NCBI GenBank assembly: GCA_022823465.1
Contig: JAJEHX010000053.1
Span: 124,001 to 188,000 of the forward strand
Length of the DNA: 64,000 bases
Reading direction: 5' to 3'
Source of the DNA: Candidatus Latescibacterota bacterium
GTDB taxonomy: Bacteria; JAAXHH01
In this document: positions 1 to 7,945 of the stretch, one piece after another
Layout of the letters: the number at the start of each line of letters is the position of its first letter
How positions within the stretch are numbered: position 1 is the first letter of the stretch
Notes under the pieces: generated by a model
What the model was told of the DNA's origin: nothing
Databases searched by the model: none
Seen by the model: only the letters and a program-made list of their open reading frames with translations
Position numbers and translations under genes: made by a program

Positions 1-2
1 AC

Positions 3-905
3 AACGAGGTATTCGCCCTTGTCGGAGCCGTCGGTACGCCCACCTCCCGTGCGGCATCCCCGCTGGCGCACGCGGCCGGGGTGCCCTTTCTGGGCCCGTT
101 TACCGGCGCGGAGTTCCTGCGAGACCCACGCCTGGACAACGTGCTCAACTTCCGCGCCTCGTACTACCAGGAAACCGAGGAGATGGTGGCCCGTCTCACC
201 GCGGACCTGGGCGTAACGCGCGTCGCCGTGCTCTACCAGGACGATTCTTACGGCCAGAACGGACTGGAGGGTACGCGGCTGGCTCTGGAACGCCGGGAAC
301 TGAAACCGGTCGCGTCCTGGCACTACCCGCGCAATACCAGCGCCGTGAAGGGGGCCGCACTCAGGATCATTGCGGCAAATCCGGAGGCCGTCATCATGAT
401 TGGCTCCTATGCCCCGGTCGTCAGGACGATCGAATTGGTACGGCGCGAATTGGACCCGGTACTTATGGCCGTTTCATTCGTGGGCAGCAACGCGCTGGCC
501 GACGCCCTGGGCGAGGACGGCGCCGGCGTCTACGTTACGCAAGTGGTTCCGTTGCCGCGAGACGGCGGCATCCCGGTGGTCGCCCGCTATCACAGCGCGA
601 TATCCGAGTACGAGCCCGGGGCGGAGCCAGGGTTCGTTTCGCTGGAGGGCTACCTGGCAGGCCGTCTGGCCGTCGCCGGTCTCGAAACCTGCGGCCCGGA
701 ACTCAGTCGCGAATGTTTCCTCCGATCTTTGCAGGACGCTGAAACCATAGATATCGACGGCATTCAACTGAAATACGGTCCCGGCGACAACCAGGGTTCC
801 GATACCGTGTTCCTGACCGTAATCGGCGCCGATGGGAAGTACCACCAGGTCGAGAAACTCGGAGACCCTTATCCGGGAAGTCCCAGGACTACTCCAGCAC
901 CTTGA
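3..905 (+). CDS. ABC transporter substrate-binding protein, 5' truncated by window edge
   Basis: The reading frame is open from base 3, so the start lies upstream of the window. The visible 300 residues form a type-1 periplasmic binding fold of the branched-chain amino acid (Peripla_BP_6/LivJ-like) class. They include the TPTSRAASPLAHAAGVPFLG stretch followed by LGVTRVAVLYQDDSYGQNGL and a late LEGYLAGRLAV helix, all typical of this family. The protein would bind a small solute in the periplasm for an ABC importer, or act as a receptor domain; no permease genes are visible. The C-terminus ends soon after the last family-like strand (residues DGKYHQVEKL), so the 3' end looks natural. The last codons are partly duplicated after the stop (see repeat finding). 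The ligand cannot be told from the sequence. Confidence 0.85.
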   Translation, partial: NEVFALVGAVGTPTSRAASPLAHAAGVPFLGPFTGAEFLRDPRLDNVLNFRASYYQETEEMVARLTADLGVTRVAVLYQDDSYGQNGLEGTRLALERRELKPVASWHYPRNTSAVKGAALRIIAANPEAVIMIGSYAPVVRTIELVRRELDPVLMAVSFVGSNALADALGEDGAGVYVTQVVPLPRDGGIPVVARYHSAISEYEPGAEPGFVSLEGYLAGRLAVAGLETCGPELSRECFLRSLQDAETIDIDGIQLKYGPGDNQGSDTVFLTVIGADGKYHQVEKLGDPYPGSPRTTPAP

Positions 906-938
906 TGGACTAGGACTACTACAGCAGTTTCCAGTGCA

Positions 939-1067
939 ATGACGGACCGGACGCTACTCGACGTGGACGATGCGTTTGATCTGACGATGATCGGACCCGT
1001 AGAAGAAACCGCTCAGGGGACGCTGAATCCGGTGTTGGTCGAGGCGCTTTCGGATGTTGGCTACTAG
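939..1067 (+). other. 42-codon open stretch in frame with the preceding binding protein
   Basis: After the TGA at 903-905 the same frame stays open to a TAG at 1065-1067 (54 codons). It includes an ATG at 939 that would give 42 residues starting MTDRTLLDVDDAFDLTMIGP. I do not recognise the peptide. No good ribosome binding site precedes the ATG. It may be a remnant of a longer gene, a readthrough tail, or chance. It is listed because the frame and codon use match the upstream gene. Confidence 0.2.
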
Positions 1068-1132
1068 CGACAAACTACTTGACACTAGAGGACTGGAAAC
1101 CTATATTTTGTTGCTGTTTTGAACGGCAACAT

Positions 1133-1204
1133 TCCTCGGTAGCTCAATGGCAGAGCGGGTGGCTGTTAACCACTAGGTTGTTGGTTCGAATCCAACCCGA
1201 GGAG
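1133..1204 (+). tRNA. tRNA-Asn (GTT)
   Basis: A full cloverleaf can be drawn. Acceptor arms TCCTCGG (1133-1139) and CCGAGGA (1197-1203) pair, with discriminator G1204. The D arm is GCTC/GAGC. The anticodon loop CTGTTAA has GTT at 1165-1167. The T arm is GTTGG-TTCGAAT-CCAAC. CCA is not encoded. The gene stands alone and is followed by an AT-richer stretch with broken genes, so its 3' end is a plausible integration site, although I did not find a second copy of that end in the window. Confidence 0.95.
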
Positions 1205-1304
1205 TCCCCTTGTTTTTATAGTCCTTGTAAACTCCTTTAGACTTACGTAGCCCACCGATTTTCTTGTCCTGCCAATTATCCTACTCTCCTGACCCAAAGG
1301 AAGT

Positions 1305-1460
1305 ATGATGAAAGTCGGCTTTTGGCGGAAACTCAAATTGAAACGATTGGAGTTGACCCGTTTTAGCGGACATGGGATATGGAGTGCCATGAATGTATAT
1401 ACGTATTTTGGTTTCAATAAGTGTTCTAAGATTGAAACTGTCAAGATTCCCATGCCTTAA
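1305..1460 (+). CDS. Possible small basic protein, 51 aa
   Basis: A small ORF with ATG at 1305 is preceded by AAAGGAAG, a reasonable ribosome binding site. The peptide is basic (MMKVGFWRKLKLKRLELTRF at its start) and ends before a TAA at 1458. No family is recognised. It sits in an AT-rich stretch between the tRNA and the TA pair, and the rest of 1205-1630 shows nothing else. It could be chance. Confidence 0.2.
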   Translation: MMKVGFWRKLKLKRLELTRFSGHGIWSAMNVYTYFGFNKCSKIETVKIPMP

Positions 1461-1630
1461 GCGCGTAGCGGACTCAACTGTATGTTCAGTAACTGGTGTT
1501 GTTTAAATCTTCGTTTGCTGTTACCTTATATTTCACTTCATCTGTGGCTGAATAGTAAGGCACATGTGAAAGAGGAACCTGACGGCCTCTTGGAATAGCG
1601 CAATATTGAGAATATGTGGAGTTCCCAAAC

Positions 1631-1968
1631 ATGGGAGTTGATCGCGAAGTAGATCTAGTCGCCCAAATACAAAAAAGATCAGGAATGGTCGCTACGAATA
1701 TTCTCAACATGCGACGGATCAAAGCATCATTCGGAATATCTCCGTTGAGGAGGTTTTCGACGCCATCGCAAGGTGCGAGCTTATCGAAACCTATCCCGAT
1801 GACAAATTCGGTCCGAGTTGCCTGGTGCTCGGGTTCACGGCGGCGAACAGGCCTTTGCATATACATTGTAGCTACCCATCAAGGGCGATCATAAAGCTCA
1901 TCACCCTGTACGAACCCGATCCGGCTAGATGGATCGACTTCAGGGTAAGGAGATCAGGTCATGGCTGA
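1631..1968 (+). pseudogene. DUF4258 toxin-like gene with a frameshift in a poly-A run
   Basis: The main part lies in the frame ending at the TGA at 1966-1968. It reads RYEYSQHATDQSIIRNISVE and continues through ETYPDDKFGPSCLVLGF and ITLYEPDPARWIDFR, the hallmark of DUF4258 proteins (RelE/ParE-like putative toxins). That frame has no start: it is closed upstream by TGA at 1639. The expected N-terminus (MGVDREVDLVAQIQK, ATG 1631 with GGAG 9 bases upstream) is in the next frame. The two meet at CAAAAAAG (1670-1677): one missing A, or a -1 slip on C AAA AAA, joins them as IQKKIRNGRYEYS. The gene overlaps the antitoxin start by 8 bases. It could be a sequencing indel, a dead gene, or programmed frameshifting. 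Confidence 0.75.
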
Positions 1969-2188
1969 CAAAGCAGACTGGAACGAGACTTTGGTAGAAA
2001 AAAAGGTCACCTATCACATCGAGGTCAACGGACGGCTTTTTGTCATTGAGAACGTTCCGGCGCGCGTCAATGTCGAGACCGGGGAGAACCATTTTTCACC
2101 GGAAACTGTTGAGCGTTTGCGTATGATCGTACGCGAACGACGCAGCCCCGTGCGTACAATCCAGACACCCGTTTATGAGTTCGCCTGA
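1961..2188 (+). CDS. YgiT/MqsA-N-like antitoxin lacking zinc cysteines
   Basis: The 75-residue protein contains VTYHIEVNGRLFVIENVPAR and ETGENHFSPETVERLRMIV, the conserved core of YgiT-type antitoxins that pair with DUF4258 toxins. Family members normally carry CxxC pairs that bind zinc at the N-terminus; here there is no cysteine at all, and the N-terminus is a short polar segment (MADKADWNETLVEKK). The start ATG overlaps the end of the DUF4258 frame, giving the usual toxin-first, coupled arrangement. The gene looks intact, so it may persist as an antitoxin without an active partner. The lack of an HTH domain suggests it does not bind DNA in the MqsA manner. Confidence 0.75.
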   Translation: MADKADWNETLVEKKVTYHIEVNGRLFVIENVPARVNVETGENHFSPETVERLRMIVRERRSPVRTIQTPVYEFA

Positions 2189-2553
2189 ACCGACCACGAA
2201 AAGCCGGCGACCCCGCCCGTGGCGAACGGAGACGGCCAGAGTCGCAGCCAGAGTCGCAGCCAGAGTCGCGGCCAGAGTCGCTGGCGGCGAGAGTGATCCG
2301 GAAACTGGCGGATGGTCCCATGTCGAAGGCCAACCTTTCTCGGAATCAGGGGCAGAAGAAGATTACCGGCCAGCTCGACATAGTGATCCGGTTGCTCGTT
2401 GCCGACGGAAGCATCGGGTACATGATTCTAGAAAAACCCCGAAGTCGACTCCAGAGATACCGGCTCAAGGAACAGGGACGGACCCCGGTCGAAGGGATAG
2501 CGACCGGGATGGGGAAACATGAGAGCAAGGCGAACTGTACGGACCGCGATTGA
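2179..2553 (+). pseudogene. Remnant: C-terminal winged helix of a Fic/AlbA-type ATP-binding protein
   Basis: The frame opens at 2179 without a proper start and runs to TGA near 2553. It begins with a PESQ-PESQ-PESR-PESL repeat (10-12 bp direct repeats of CCAGAGTCGC at 2233-2282) and then reads VIRKLADGPMSKANLSRNQG, QKKITGQLDIVIRLLVADGS and ILEKPRSRLQRYRLKEQGR. This is the winged-helix tail found at the C-terminus of Fic-family and AlbA_2/RecG-like ATP-binding regulators. The catalytic N-terminal part is absent, so this is a truncated 3' fragment. A GTG at 2293 could start an 86-residue piece, but that is probably not functional. Confidence 0.55.
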
Positions 2554-2608
2554 GAAGCTAGGGCAGGTGGCAAACGGTTTTTGTTGCTACGTTGATTCGT
2601 GTAACACC

Positions 2609-5308
2609 TCACTCCTTAATCACATGCACCACAGGCACTGTTCTCCTCGCCGACACCCTTACCATCGACGCCAGCCCCGTTGGAGCATCTTCGTCGACGC
2701 CGAACTGATTGACGTCCTCGTCGACGTTCCCGACCGGCGACGCCATTCCCGTCTCCGCGTCCAGGGTATACAGTTTCGCCGTCCACCCGCCGGTCATGTA
2801 CAACACGCCTCTGTGTGAAGTCAGCCCGGTCGGCAGGTCTTCTCCGACGCCGAAGTCGGGCGTGTTGCCAACAGGTGACGCGGTTCCCGTGGCAGGATCC
2901 AATACGTACAGCCGGGCCGAGTTGTAGCCGACCATGAACAGGTCGCCGCCGTGGGACGCGAGACCGAAGGGATGATCTTCACCGGCCCCGAATTCCACGG
3001 CATTACCGACCGGGGTGGCTTCCCCCGTCACGGTATCCAGCGCGTAAAGCCGGGCATTCGTCCCACCGGCCATGTACAGCGTTCCGTCGTGGGACGTCAG
3101 GCCCATGGGCCGGGATTCGCCGGCCCCGAATTCCACGGCGTCACCGACCCGCGTGGCCACTCCGGTCTCCGGATCCAGCGTGTACAGGGCCGCGTTCCAA
3201 CCTCCCGTCATGTACAACACGCCGTGATGCGCGGCCAGGCCGTAGGGCTGGTACTCGTCGACGTCGAATCGCACGGCTTCACCCACAGGCTTGGCTTCCC
3301 CCGTGTTCGGATTCAGCCTGTACAGCCGGTCGGCGCCTTCGCCAACCATGAGCAGTCCTTCGGCGAAGCCGGCCTCGTCGCACCGCGACCCGTTCCATTC
3401 GTCCAGGCCATCGACCCAGGCCAGCAAGGCCGGGGTGCTCGGCAGGCACAGGCCGTCATTGTCGTGAAAGAAAAAGTGGGTGACGTCCGAAAGACCCGAA
3501 AACGAACCGGGGATCATGCCGGTGAGCTGGTTGTCATGCAGGTACATCACTTCCAGGTCGTCGAGTTGCCCCAACTCGGATGGAACGGGTCCGGACAGTT
3601 CGTTGCCAAAGAGGTACAGCGCTTCGAGATCCTGGAGTTGCCCCAGCTCGGATGGAATGGGTCCGGACAGTTCGTTGTTATGGAGGTAAAGGAATTCGAG
3701 ATTGGGGAGTTGACCCAGTTCTACCGGCAACGGCCCCGATAGCTCGTTTCCATAAAGGCTCAGCAGACGCAACCTGGGAAGATCGCCCAGCACCGGCGGG
3801 ATCTCGCCCGAGAGCTTGTTGGAGTTAAGATAGAGTATCTCGAGGTTTGGCAGCTGTCCCAGTTCCGCGGGCACCGGCCCTGTTAACTGGTTCTCATCGA
3901 GGTCTATGCGTTGCAGGTTCGTCAGTTGACTCAACTCGACCGGAATTATGCCTGACAACTGATTTCGCCAGAGCACCAGATCCTCCATGGCGGTCATATT
4001 ACCTAGTTCCGGTGGGATCGGACCGGTCAGCTTGTTCGTGTCCAGGTGCATTAACTCCAGATTCGACAGGTCCCCCAGTTCGGCGGGGATCGATCCGGTA
4101 AGTTCGTTTCGGTCCAGGTTCAGGAACTCGAGATGGGCGAGTTGCCCCAGTTCCGCCGGGATCGTACCGGTCAGATCGTTGCCGCCCAGGTCCAGTCGCT
4201 TAAAACTGGTCACCTGTCCCAGTTCCGCGGGTATTGATTCCGACAGGTTGTTGTTTCCGAGATTCAGTACTTCCAGGTTGGCAAGCACAGCGAGCTCACC
4301 GGGAACGGTTCCCGACATTTCGTTGGTGCCCAGGTCGAGGATCCTGAGTTCGTCGAGCCGGGTAAGTTCGACGGGGATGGCGCCGGCGACCTGGTTGCCC
4401 GCCAGATCCAGTTCCCGCAGCAGGGCAAGATTGACGAGGCTTCCGGGCAAACTGCCCGACAGGTTGTTCGACCGCAGTTCCAGCCGGATCACCCGTCCGT
4501 TGGCGTCGGTCGTTACGCCGTGCCATTCGGTCAGGGGTTCCTCGCTCAGCCAGTTTTCAGCGTCCTCCCAATTCGGGCCATCCAACGCGTGGTAGAAATC
4601 GGTCAGCGTCGTGCGATCGCTGATATCGATGGACACGGTAACGGCCAAGCTGGCCGAAATCTCGCCGGAGGTGACGGTAACGACCGCACTGCCGCTCCGC
4701 ACGGCCGAAACCAGGCCATCGTCGCTTACAGTCGCCACCGACTCGTCGCTGATCGCCCATTTCACCGCCGCGCCATCGACGATCTGGCCGTTTTCGTCCA
4801 GCACTGAAGCCTGCAGCCTGGTGGTCTCGCCAGCCTTTGTCAGCGTTACCGACGACGGCTCGATGGTTATCGTCCGTGCCGACTGGGATACGGTAACCGT
4901 AGACTTTCCCTGTTTCTGTCCCACGGTGGCCGTGATGTCTGCCATGCCGTTGCCGAGCGCGGTAACGAGCCCTCCGCTGCTTACCGAGGCCACGGATGGA
5001 TTCCGGCTCGCCCAGACCACCGCCTGGCCCGACGAGGCGGCGCCGGCCTCGTCCTGCACCTGCGCGTCGAGCTGCACGGACTGGCCGATCGCCGACAGTG
5101 TGACCGCGGCCGGCGTCACGACTACGTTCGCTGGTCCGGTCGATCGGGTGGGACTGTCCTTGCCGCAGGAGGCCAGGGCAAGCAGGGTGACTAGGAATAG
5201 GATGTGGAGTGGATTTCTTCGGGCTCGGGTAGGTTGCAGTGCGGGCTTTATATTAAGGGAAGAAGAAGGCGAAATCGATTCGCGGGTTGAATGGTGTTGG
5301 CAATGCAT
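2609..5308 (-). CDS. Large lipoprotein: two Ig-like (Big_2) domains, 14-15 LRRs and a five-repeat propeller-like tail
   Basis: The N-terminus has a basic stretch, a hydrophobic segment (LHILFLVTLLALASC) and a lipobox cysteine near residue 48, so it is predicted to be an outer-membrane or surface lipoprotein. Two bacterial Ig-like domains follow (about 60-225; VVWASRNPSVASVSSGGLV and VKWAISDESVATVSDDGLV). About 14 plant-type 24-residue LRRs (LxxLxLxxNxLsGxIPxELGxL; about 265-620) come next, closed by a cysteine-containing cap (LCLPSTPALLAWVDGL). Five repeats of about 48 residues (LYxLDPxTGxAxPVGxAVEFGxGE..GLxSH) complete the protein and resemble part of a beta-propeller. It is probably a surface adhesion or binding protein. 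The start at 5308 has AGGG 11 bases upstream. Confidence 0.85.
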   Translation of the reverse strand: MHCQHHSTRESISPSSSLNIKPALQPTRARRNPLHILFLVTLLALASCGKDSPTRSTGPANVVVTPAAVTLSAIGQSVQLDAQVQDEAGAASSGQAVVWASRNPSVASVSSGGLVTALGNGMADITATVGQKQGKSTVTVSQSARTITIEPSSVTLTKAGETTRLQASVLDENGQIVDGAAVKWAISDESVATVSDDGLVSAVRSGSAVVTVTSGEISASLAVTVSIDISDRTTLTDFYHALDGPNWEDAENWLSEEPLTEWHGVTTDANGRVIRLELRSNNLSGSLPGSLVNLALLRELDLAGNQVAGAIPVELTRLDELRILDLGTNEMSGTVPGELAVLANLEVLNLGNNNLSESIPAELGQVTSFKRLDLGGNDLTGTIPAELGQLAHLEFLNLDRNELTGSIPAELGDLSNLELMHLDTNKLTGPIPPELGNMTAMEDLVLWRNQLSGIIPVELSQLTNLQRIDLDENQLTGPVPAELGQLPNLEILYLNSNKLSGEIPPVLGDLPRLRLLSLYGNELSGPLPVELGQLPNLEFLYLHNNELSGPIPSELGQLQDLEALYLFGNELSGPVPSELGQLDDLEVMYLHDNQLTGMIPGSFSGLSDVTHFFFHDNDGLCLPSTPALLAWVDGLDEWNGSRCDEAGFAEGLLMVGEGADRLYRLNPNTGEAKPVGEAVRFDVDEYQPYGLAAHHGVLYMTGGWNAALYTLDPETGVATRVGDAVEFGAGESRPMGLTSHDGTLYMAGGTNARLYALDTVTGEATPVGNAVEFGAGEDHPFGLASHGGDLFMVGYNSARLYVLDPATGTASPVGNTPDFGVGEDLPTGLTSHRGVLYMTGGWTAKLYTLDAETGMASPVGNVDEDVNQFGVDEDAPTGLASMVRVSARRTVPVVHVIKE

Positions 5309-5472
5309 TATATGGATACCCTTTATGGTTGATTACACGGACACATATAGACGCTCGAGATGGACTGGATGCAGTCTTAAATGGACAGAAGTGACGATTG
5401 TTTTTCTGACTTCGATAACGCGCCTGGGATCGGGTGAAACGAACACCACGGGTGCGGGTGCACCGTGAACCA

Positions 5473-5805
5473 TCATCGCGACGTCCGCTCCTCCAGGGCC
5501 GTTCTGATCCAGCTATTCAGGCTCATACCGCTTTCAGCGGCAAGACGCGCAACGCGTTGATGCAGGTCGGGCCCGAGCCGGACGTTGAGTTTACCTGAAA
5601 AAGGCCTTCTGGGTTCCACGCCGTCCTCTTGACAAGAAACGAGGTACTCGTCGATGGATCGGTGGAACTCGCGTCGAAGCCCATCGACGTCGGTAGCCTC
5701 AAAGGTGGCTATCGGGTAGGAGCCGCTGTTGACCACGCGTCCGTGAAGGCGTCCCACTGACTCGTCAAATTCGACCTCGGCGGCGTATCCTTTGTATTCC
5801 ATCAT
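5473..5805 (-). CDS. hicB: HicB-family antitoxin
   Basis: The 110-residue protein has the degenerate RNase-H-like HicB fold at the N-terminus (MMEYKGYAAEVEFDESVGRL, ATFEATDVDGLRREFHRSID) and a C-terminal ribbon-helix-helix (GKLNVRLGPDLHQRVARLAA, SLNSWIRTALEER) for DNA binding. This RHH tail marks the subtype that represses its own promoter. It overlaps the toxin stop by 4 bases (ATGA), so translation is coupled. It should neutralise the adjacent HicA mRNA interferase. The pair looks intact. Confidence 0.9.
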   Translation of the reverse strand: MMEYKGYAAEVEFDESVGRLHGRVVNSGSYPIATFEATDVDGLRREFHRSIDEYLVSCQEDGVEPRRPFSGKLNVRLGPDLHQRVARLAAESGMSLNSWIRTALEERTSR

Positions 5806-6056
5806 GGCTTGACTCCCAAGGTTTCAAGGAACGCGGCAACGTCGCGCACCGTCGCTCTTCCTGTTTCACGCTCGGAGTGGGGGCGGTGGATTACGATACG
5901 TTCGGTTCCCTTCCTCAGCAGCACGCGCGAACCCGCACGTTGCGATACCTCGACTTCCACTGCCTCCAGCATGGACACGATATCCGACCACCGGATACCT
6001 GTCGGCGTCGGTTTTTGAAACACGCTCTCCAGGATACGCTGATGCTTGGTACGCAT
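5802..6056 (-). CDS. hicA: HicA-family toxin (mRNA interferase)
   Basis: The 84-residue protein is of HicA type, a dsRBD-like fold that cleaves mRNA when free. It reads WSDIVSMLEAVEVEVSQRAG, then GSRVLLRKGTERIVIHRPH and TVRDVAAFLETLGVKP. In the classic HicA the catalytic histidine sits in GSH; here that position is GSR and the histidines are in HRPH. This is what I recall for the subfamily with a leading KHQRILESVF helix, so it does not by itself mean inactivity. It is first in the operon, with the antitoxin downstream and overlapping, the usual HicAB order. Confidence 0.87.
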   Translation of the reverse strand: MRTKHQRILESVFQKPTPTGIRWSDIVSMLEAVEVEVSQRAGSRVLLRKGTERIVIHRPHSERETGRATVRDVAAFLETLGVKP

Positions 6057-6170
6057 AACACATACTAAGTACCAATATCAGTACCACACCGCAAGCATTT
6101 ATCCAAAAAGTCCAACCTCAAGTGTGAGTTATATTACACGGCAGGCGAATATCTCAGGGTAACCGCCACC

Positions 6171-7778
6171 TCACGGCACGTTCGAACCCGTCTGTTCGGC
6201 CGCGTGTGCGGCGAATCCCGAACCGGCCTCGGCGTAGAGGTAGTAAACGCTCGATGCGCCGGCCGCTTCGAGGGGCTCGATCTCATCGGGGAATCGGGCC
6301 GTGGCTACTACCAGGCCGCTGAACGAGGCGGTCTTGAGCTGATCGAGGACGGCGAGGTTGGCGGCCAGGTTCGGCAGCGTCAGCATCACCAGTTCAAGGG
6401 TGTGGGCTTCCCGCACGCGATCCCAGAAGTCCGCGTCGCCGGCGTCGCCCAGGAGCACGTGGCGGCCACTGGCCTGCTGGCGTTCCACCTTTACCCCGTC
6501 GGTGTCCACGCCGACGACGGTCCCGCCGTGGAGCCTGTGCATGTTGTCGTACGCCGCCGTGCCGACGCGGCCCATGCCGATCACCGCGATCTTCGACCCA
6601 CCGATATCGAACAGCCGGTCGTCGGCGAGCCGCTCGGGCCGTTGAAGTCGGTTCCACCACGTCCGGTACCGGGCGTGGATCTGTTGGGACCAGACGTTGA
6701 GGCCCGCCGCGACGACGCAGGATAGGGCCAAGGCGATCGCAATGACGATCAGCCAGCGGCCGTCGAGCCAGCCGTTGCCAACGCCGATAGCCGCGACGAT
6801 GAGCCCGAATTCACTGAAGTTGGTCAGATTGAGCGACGCCATAAGCGAGGTTCGGGCCCGCAACTTGAACCCCGTCAGCAGGGCGTAGAAGAACGCCGAC
6901 TTGAGCAGCACCAGCGGGGTAATGGCCGCGCCGACGAGCACCACGTCCAGCGTCAGCGGACCGGACAGGCCGACGGAGAGGAAGAAGGCGAGCAGGAAGA
7001 GGTCCTTGAAGCCGAGCATGGTCTTGGCCATTTCGTCGGCTTTGCTGTTATTGGCGATCAGCACGCCCATGGCGAGGGCGCCCAGGTCGCCCTTCAGGCC
7101 GACCAACTCGAATATCTCCGCGCCGCCCAGCGCAAGCAGAAAGCCGTAGAGGACCAGGAGTTCGCCGTGGCCGACGCGCCGAAGAACAAAAACCAGCAGC
7201 GGCCGCATCGGAATGAGGAGCAGGACCAGCAGCGCCGTGAATGACGGGCTCAGACCCGTCGATAGCGCGATAAAGACAACGGCGGCTAGATCCTGTACGA
7301 TGAGTATGCCCACGGCGATCCGGCCATGCAGCGAAGCCGTCTCCCCCTTCTCTTCCAGTACCTTTACGACGAACACCGTGCTTGAAAAACTCAATGCGAA
7401 GGCGATCAGCAAAGACCGGCCGAGATCAAGACCGGAGAAAAGCGATGTTCCCAGATAAGCGAAGGCAAAGATGGCCGGTCCGAAGACCAGCGCGACCAGG
7501 GCCATATGCAGGCCGGTGACGGCCCAGACCTGCGGCCGCGCGAAGGTACGGAGATTGAGCTTGAGGCCGACGATGAACAACAACAGGGTGATGCCGAGGT
7601 CCGACAGTCTCCGGAGCACTTCTCCGCCGCCGATCCCATACAGATTGAGCACGAATCCCGCGCAGAGGAATCCGACGAGGGGCGGCAGCCCGACGGCCCT
7701 GGACAGCAGGCCCAGCGCGAACGCTATGGCGAGCCAGGCGAGGTCTCCGAAGGCAAATGCGATCTGTTCGAAATCCAT
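6171..7778 (-). CDS. Kef/YbaL-type monovalent cation:proton antiporter with a TrkA-N domain
   Basis: The 535-residue CPA2-family protein has about 12 membrane segments over residues 10-375. It shows typical CPA2 stretches (LGITLLLFIVGLKLNLRTF; FSSTVFVVKVLEEKGE) followed by a Rossmann RCK/TrkA-N domain starting SKIAVIGMGRVGTAAYDNMH (about 398-515; GxGxxG, acidic VGVDTDG end). It would exchange K+ or Na+ for H+ across the inner membrane, gated by nucleotide or redox ligand. It lacks the TrkA-C domain, as YbaL/KefB-like proteins often do. The start ATG lies just downstream of a threefold 15-bp repeat. Confidence 0.9.
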   Translation of the reverse strand: MDFEQIAFAFGDLAWLAIAFALGLLSRAVGLPPLVGFLCAGFVLNLYGIGGGEVLRRLSDLGITLLLFIVGLKLNLRTFARPQVWAVTGLHMALVALVFGPAIFAFAYLGTSLFSGLDLGRSLLIAFALSFSSTVFVVKVLEEKGETASLHGRIAVGILIVQDLAAVVFIALSTGLSPSFTALLVLLLIPMRPLLVFVLRRVGHGELLVLYGFLLALGGAEIFELVGLKGDLGALAMGVLIANNSKADEMAKTMLGFKDLFLLAFFLSVGLSGPLTLDVVLVGAAITPLVLLKSAFFYALLTGFKLRARTSLMASLNLTNFSEFGLIVAAIGVGNGWLDGRWLIVIAIALALSCVVAAGLNVWSQQIHARYRTWWNRLQRPERLADDRLFDIGGSKIAVIGMGRVGTAAYDNMHRLHGGTVVGVDTDGVKVERQQASGRHVLLGDAGDADFWDRVREAHTLELVMLTLPNLAANLAVLDQLKTASFSGLVVATARFPDEIEPLEAAGASSVYYLYAEAGSGFAAHAAEQTGSNVP

Positions 7779-7816
7779 TATGCAACCACTCTTTTCTACA
7801 ACTCGTTATCTTTAGT

Positions 7817-7860
7817 GAACGTATCGTCAGAGAACGTATCGTCAGAGAACGTATCGTCCG
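7817..7860. repeat. Three tandem copies of a 15-bp unit
   Basis: GAACGTATCGTCAGA occurs at 7817-7831 and 7832-7846, with a third imperfect copy at 7847-7860. It lies 39 bases upstream of the antiporter start on the minus strand, in its 5' leader or promoter. It could be replication slippage or a repeated operator. Confidence 0.85.
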
Positions 7861-7945
7861 TCCGTAATCGTACAACAATTATCCGCCGCGCACTACCGGT
7901 GTCAACGCAAAACCACGGCCGGCATGCGCAGAATGGTGTAAACCA

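Noticed and set aside
1166-1453. Minus-strand 95-codon frame over the tRNA
   Set aside because: Its C-terminus (GLDSNQQPSG) is the antisense of the tRNA, a known artefact; the rest has no family likeness.
1486-1866. 126-codon minus-strand frame
   Set aside because: Opposite the recognised DUF4258 sequence on the plus strand.
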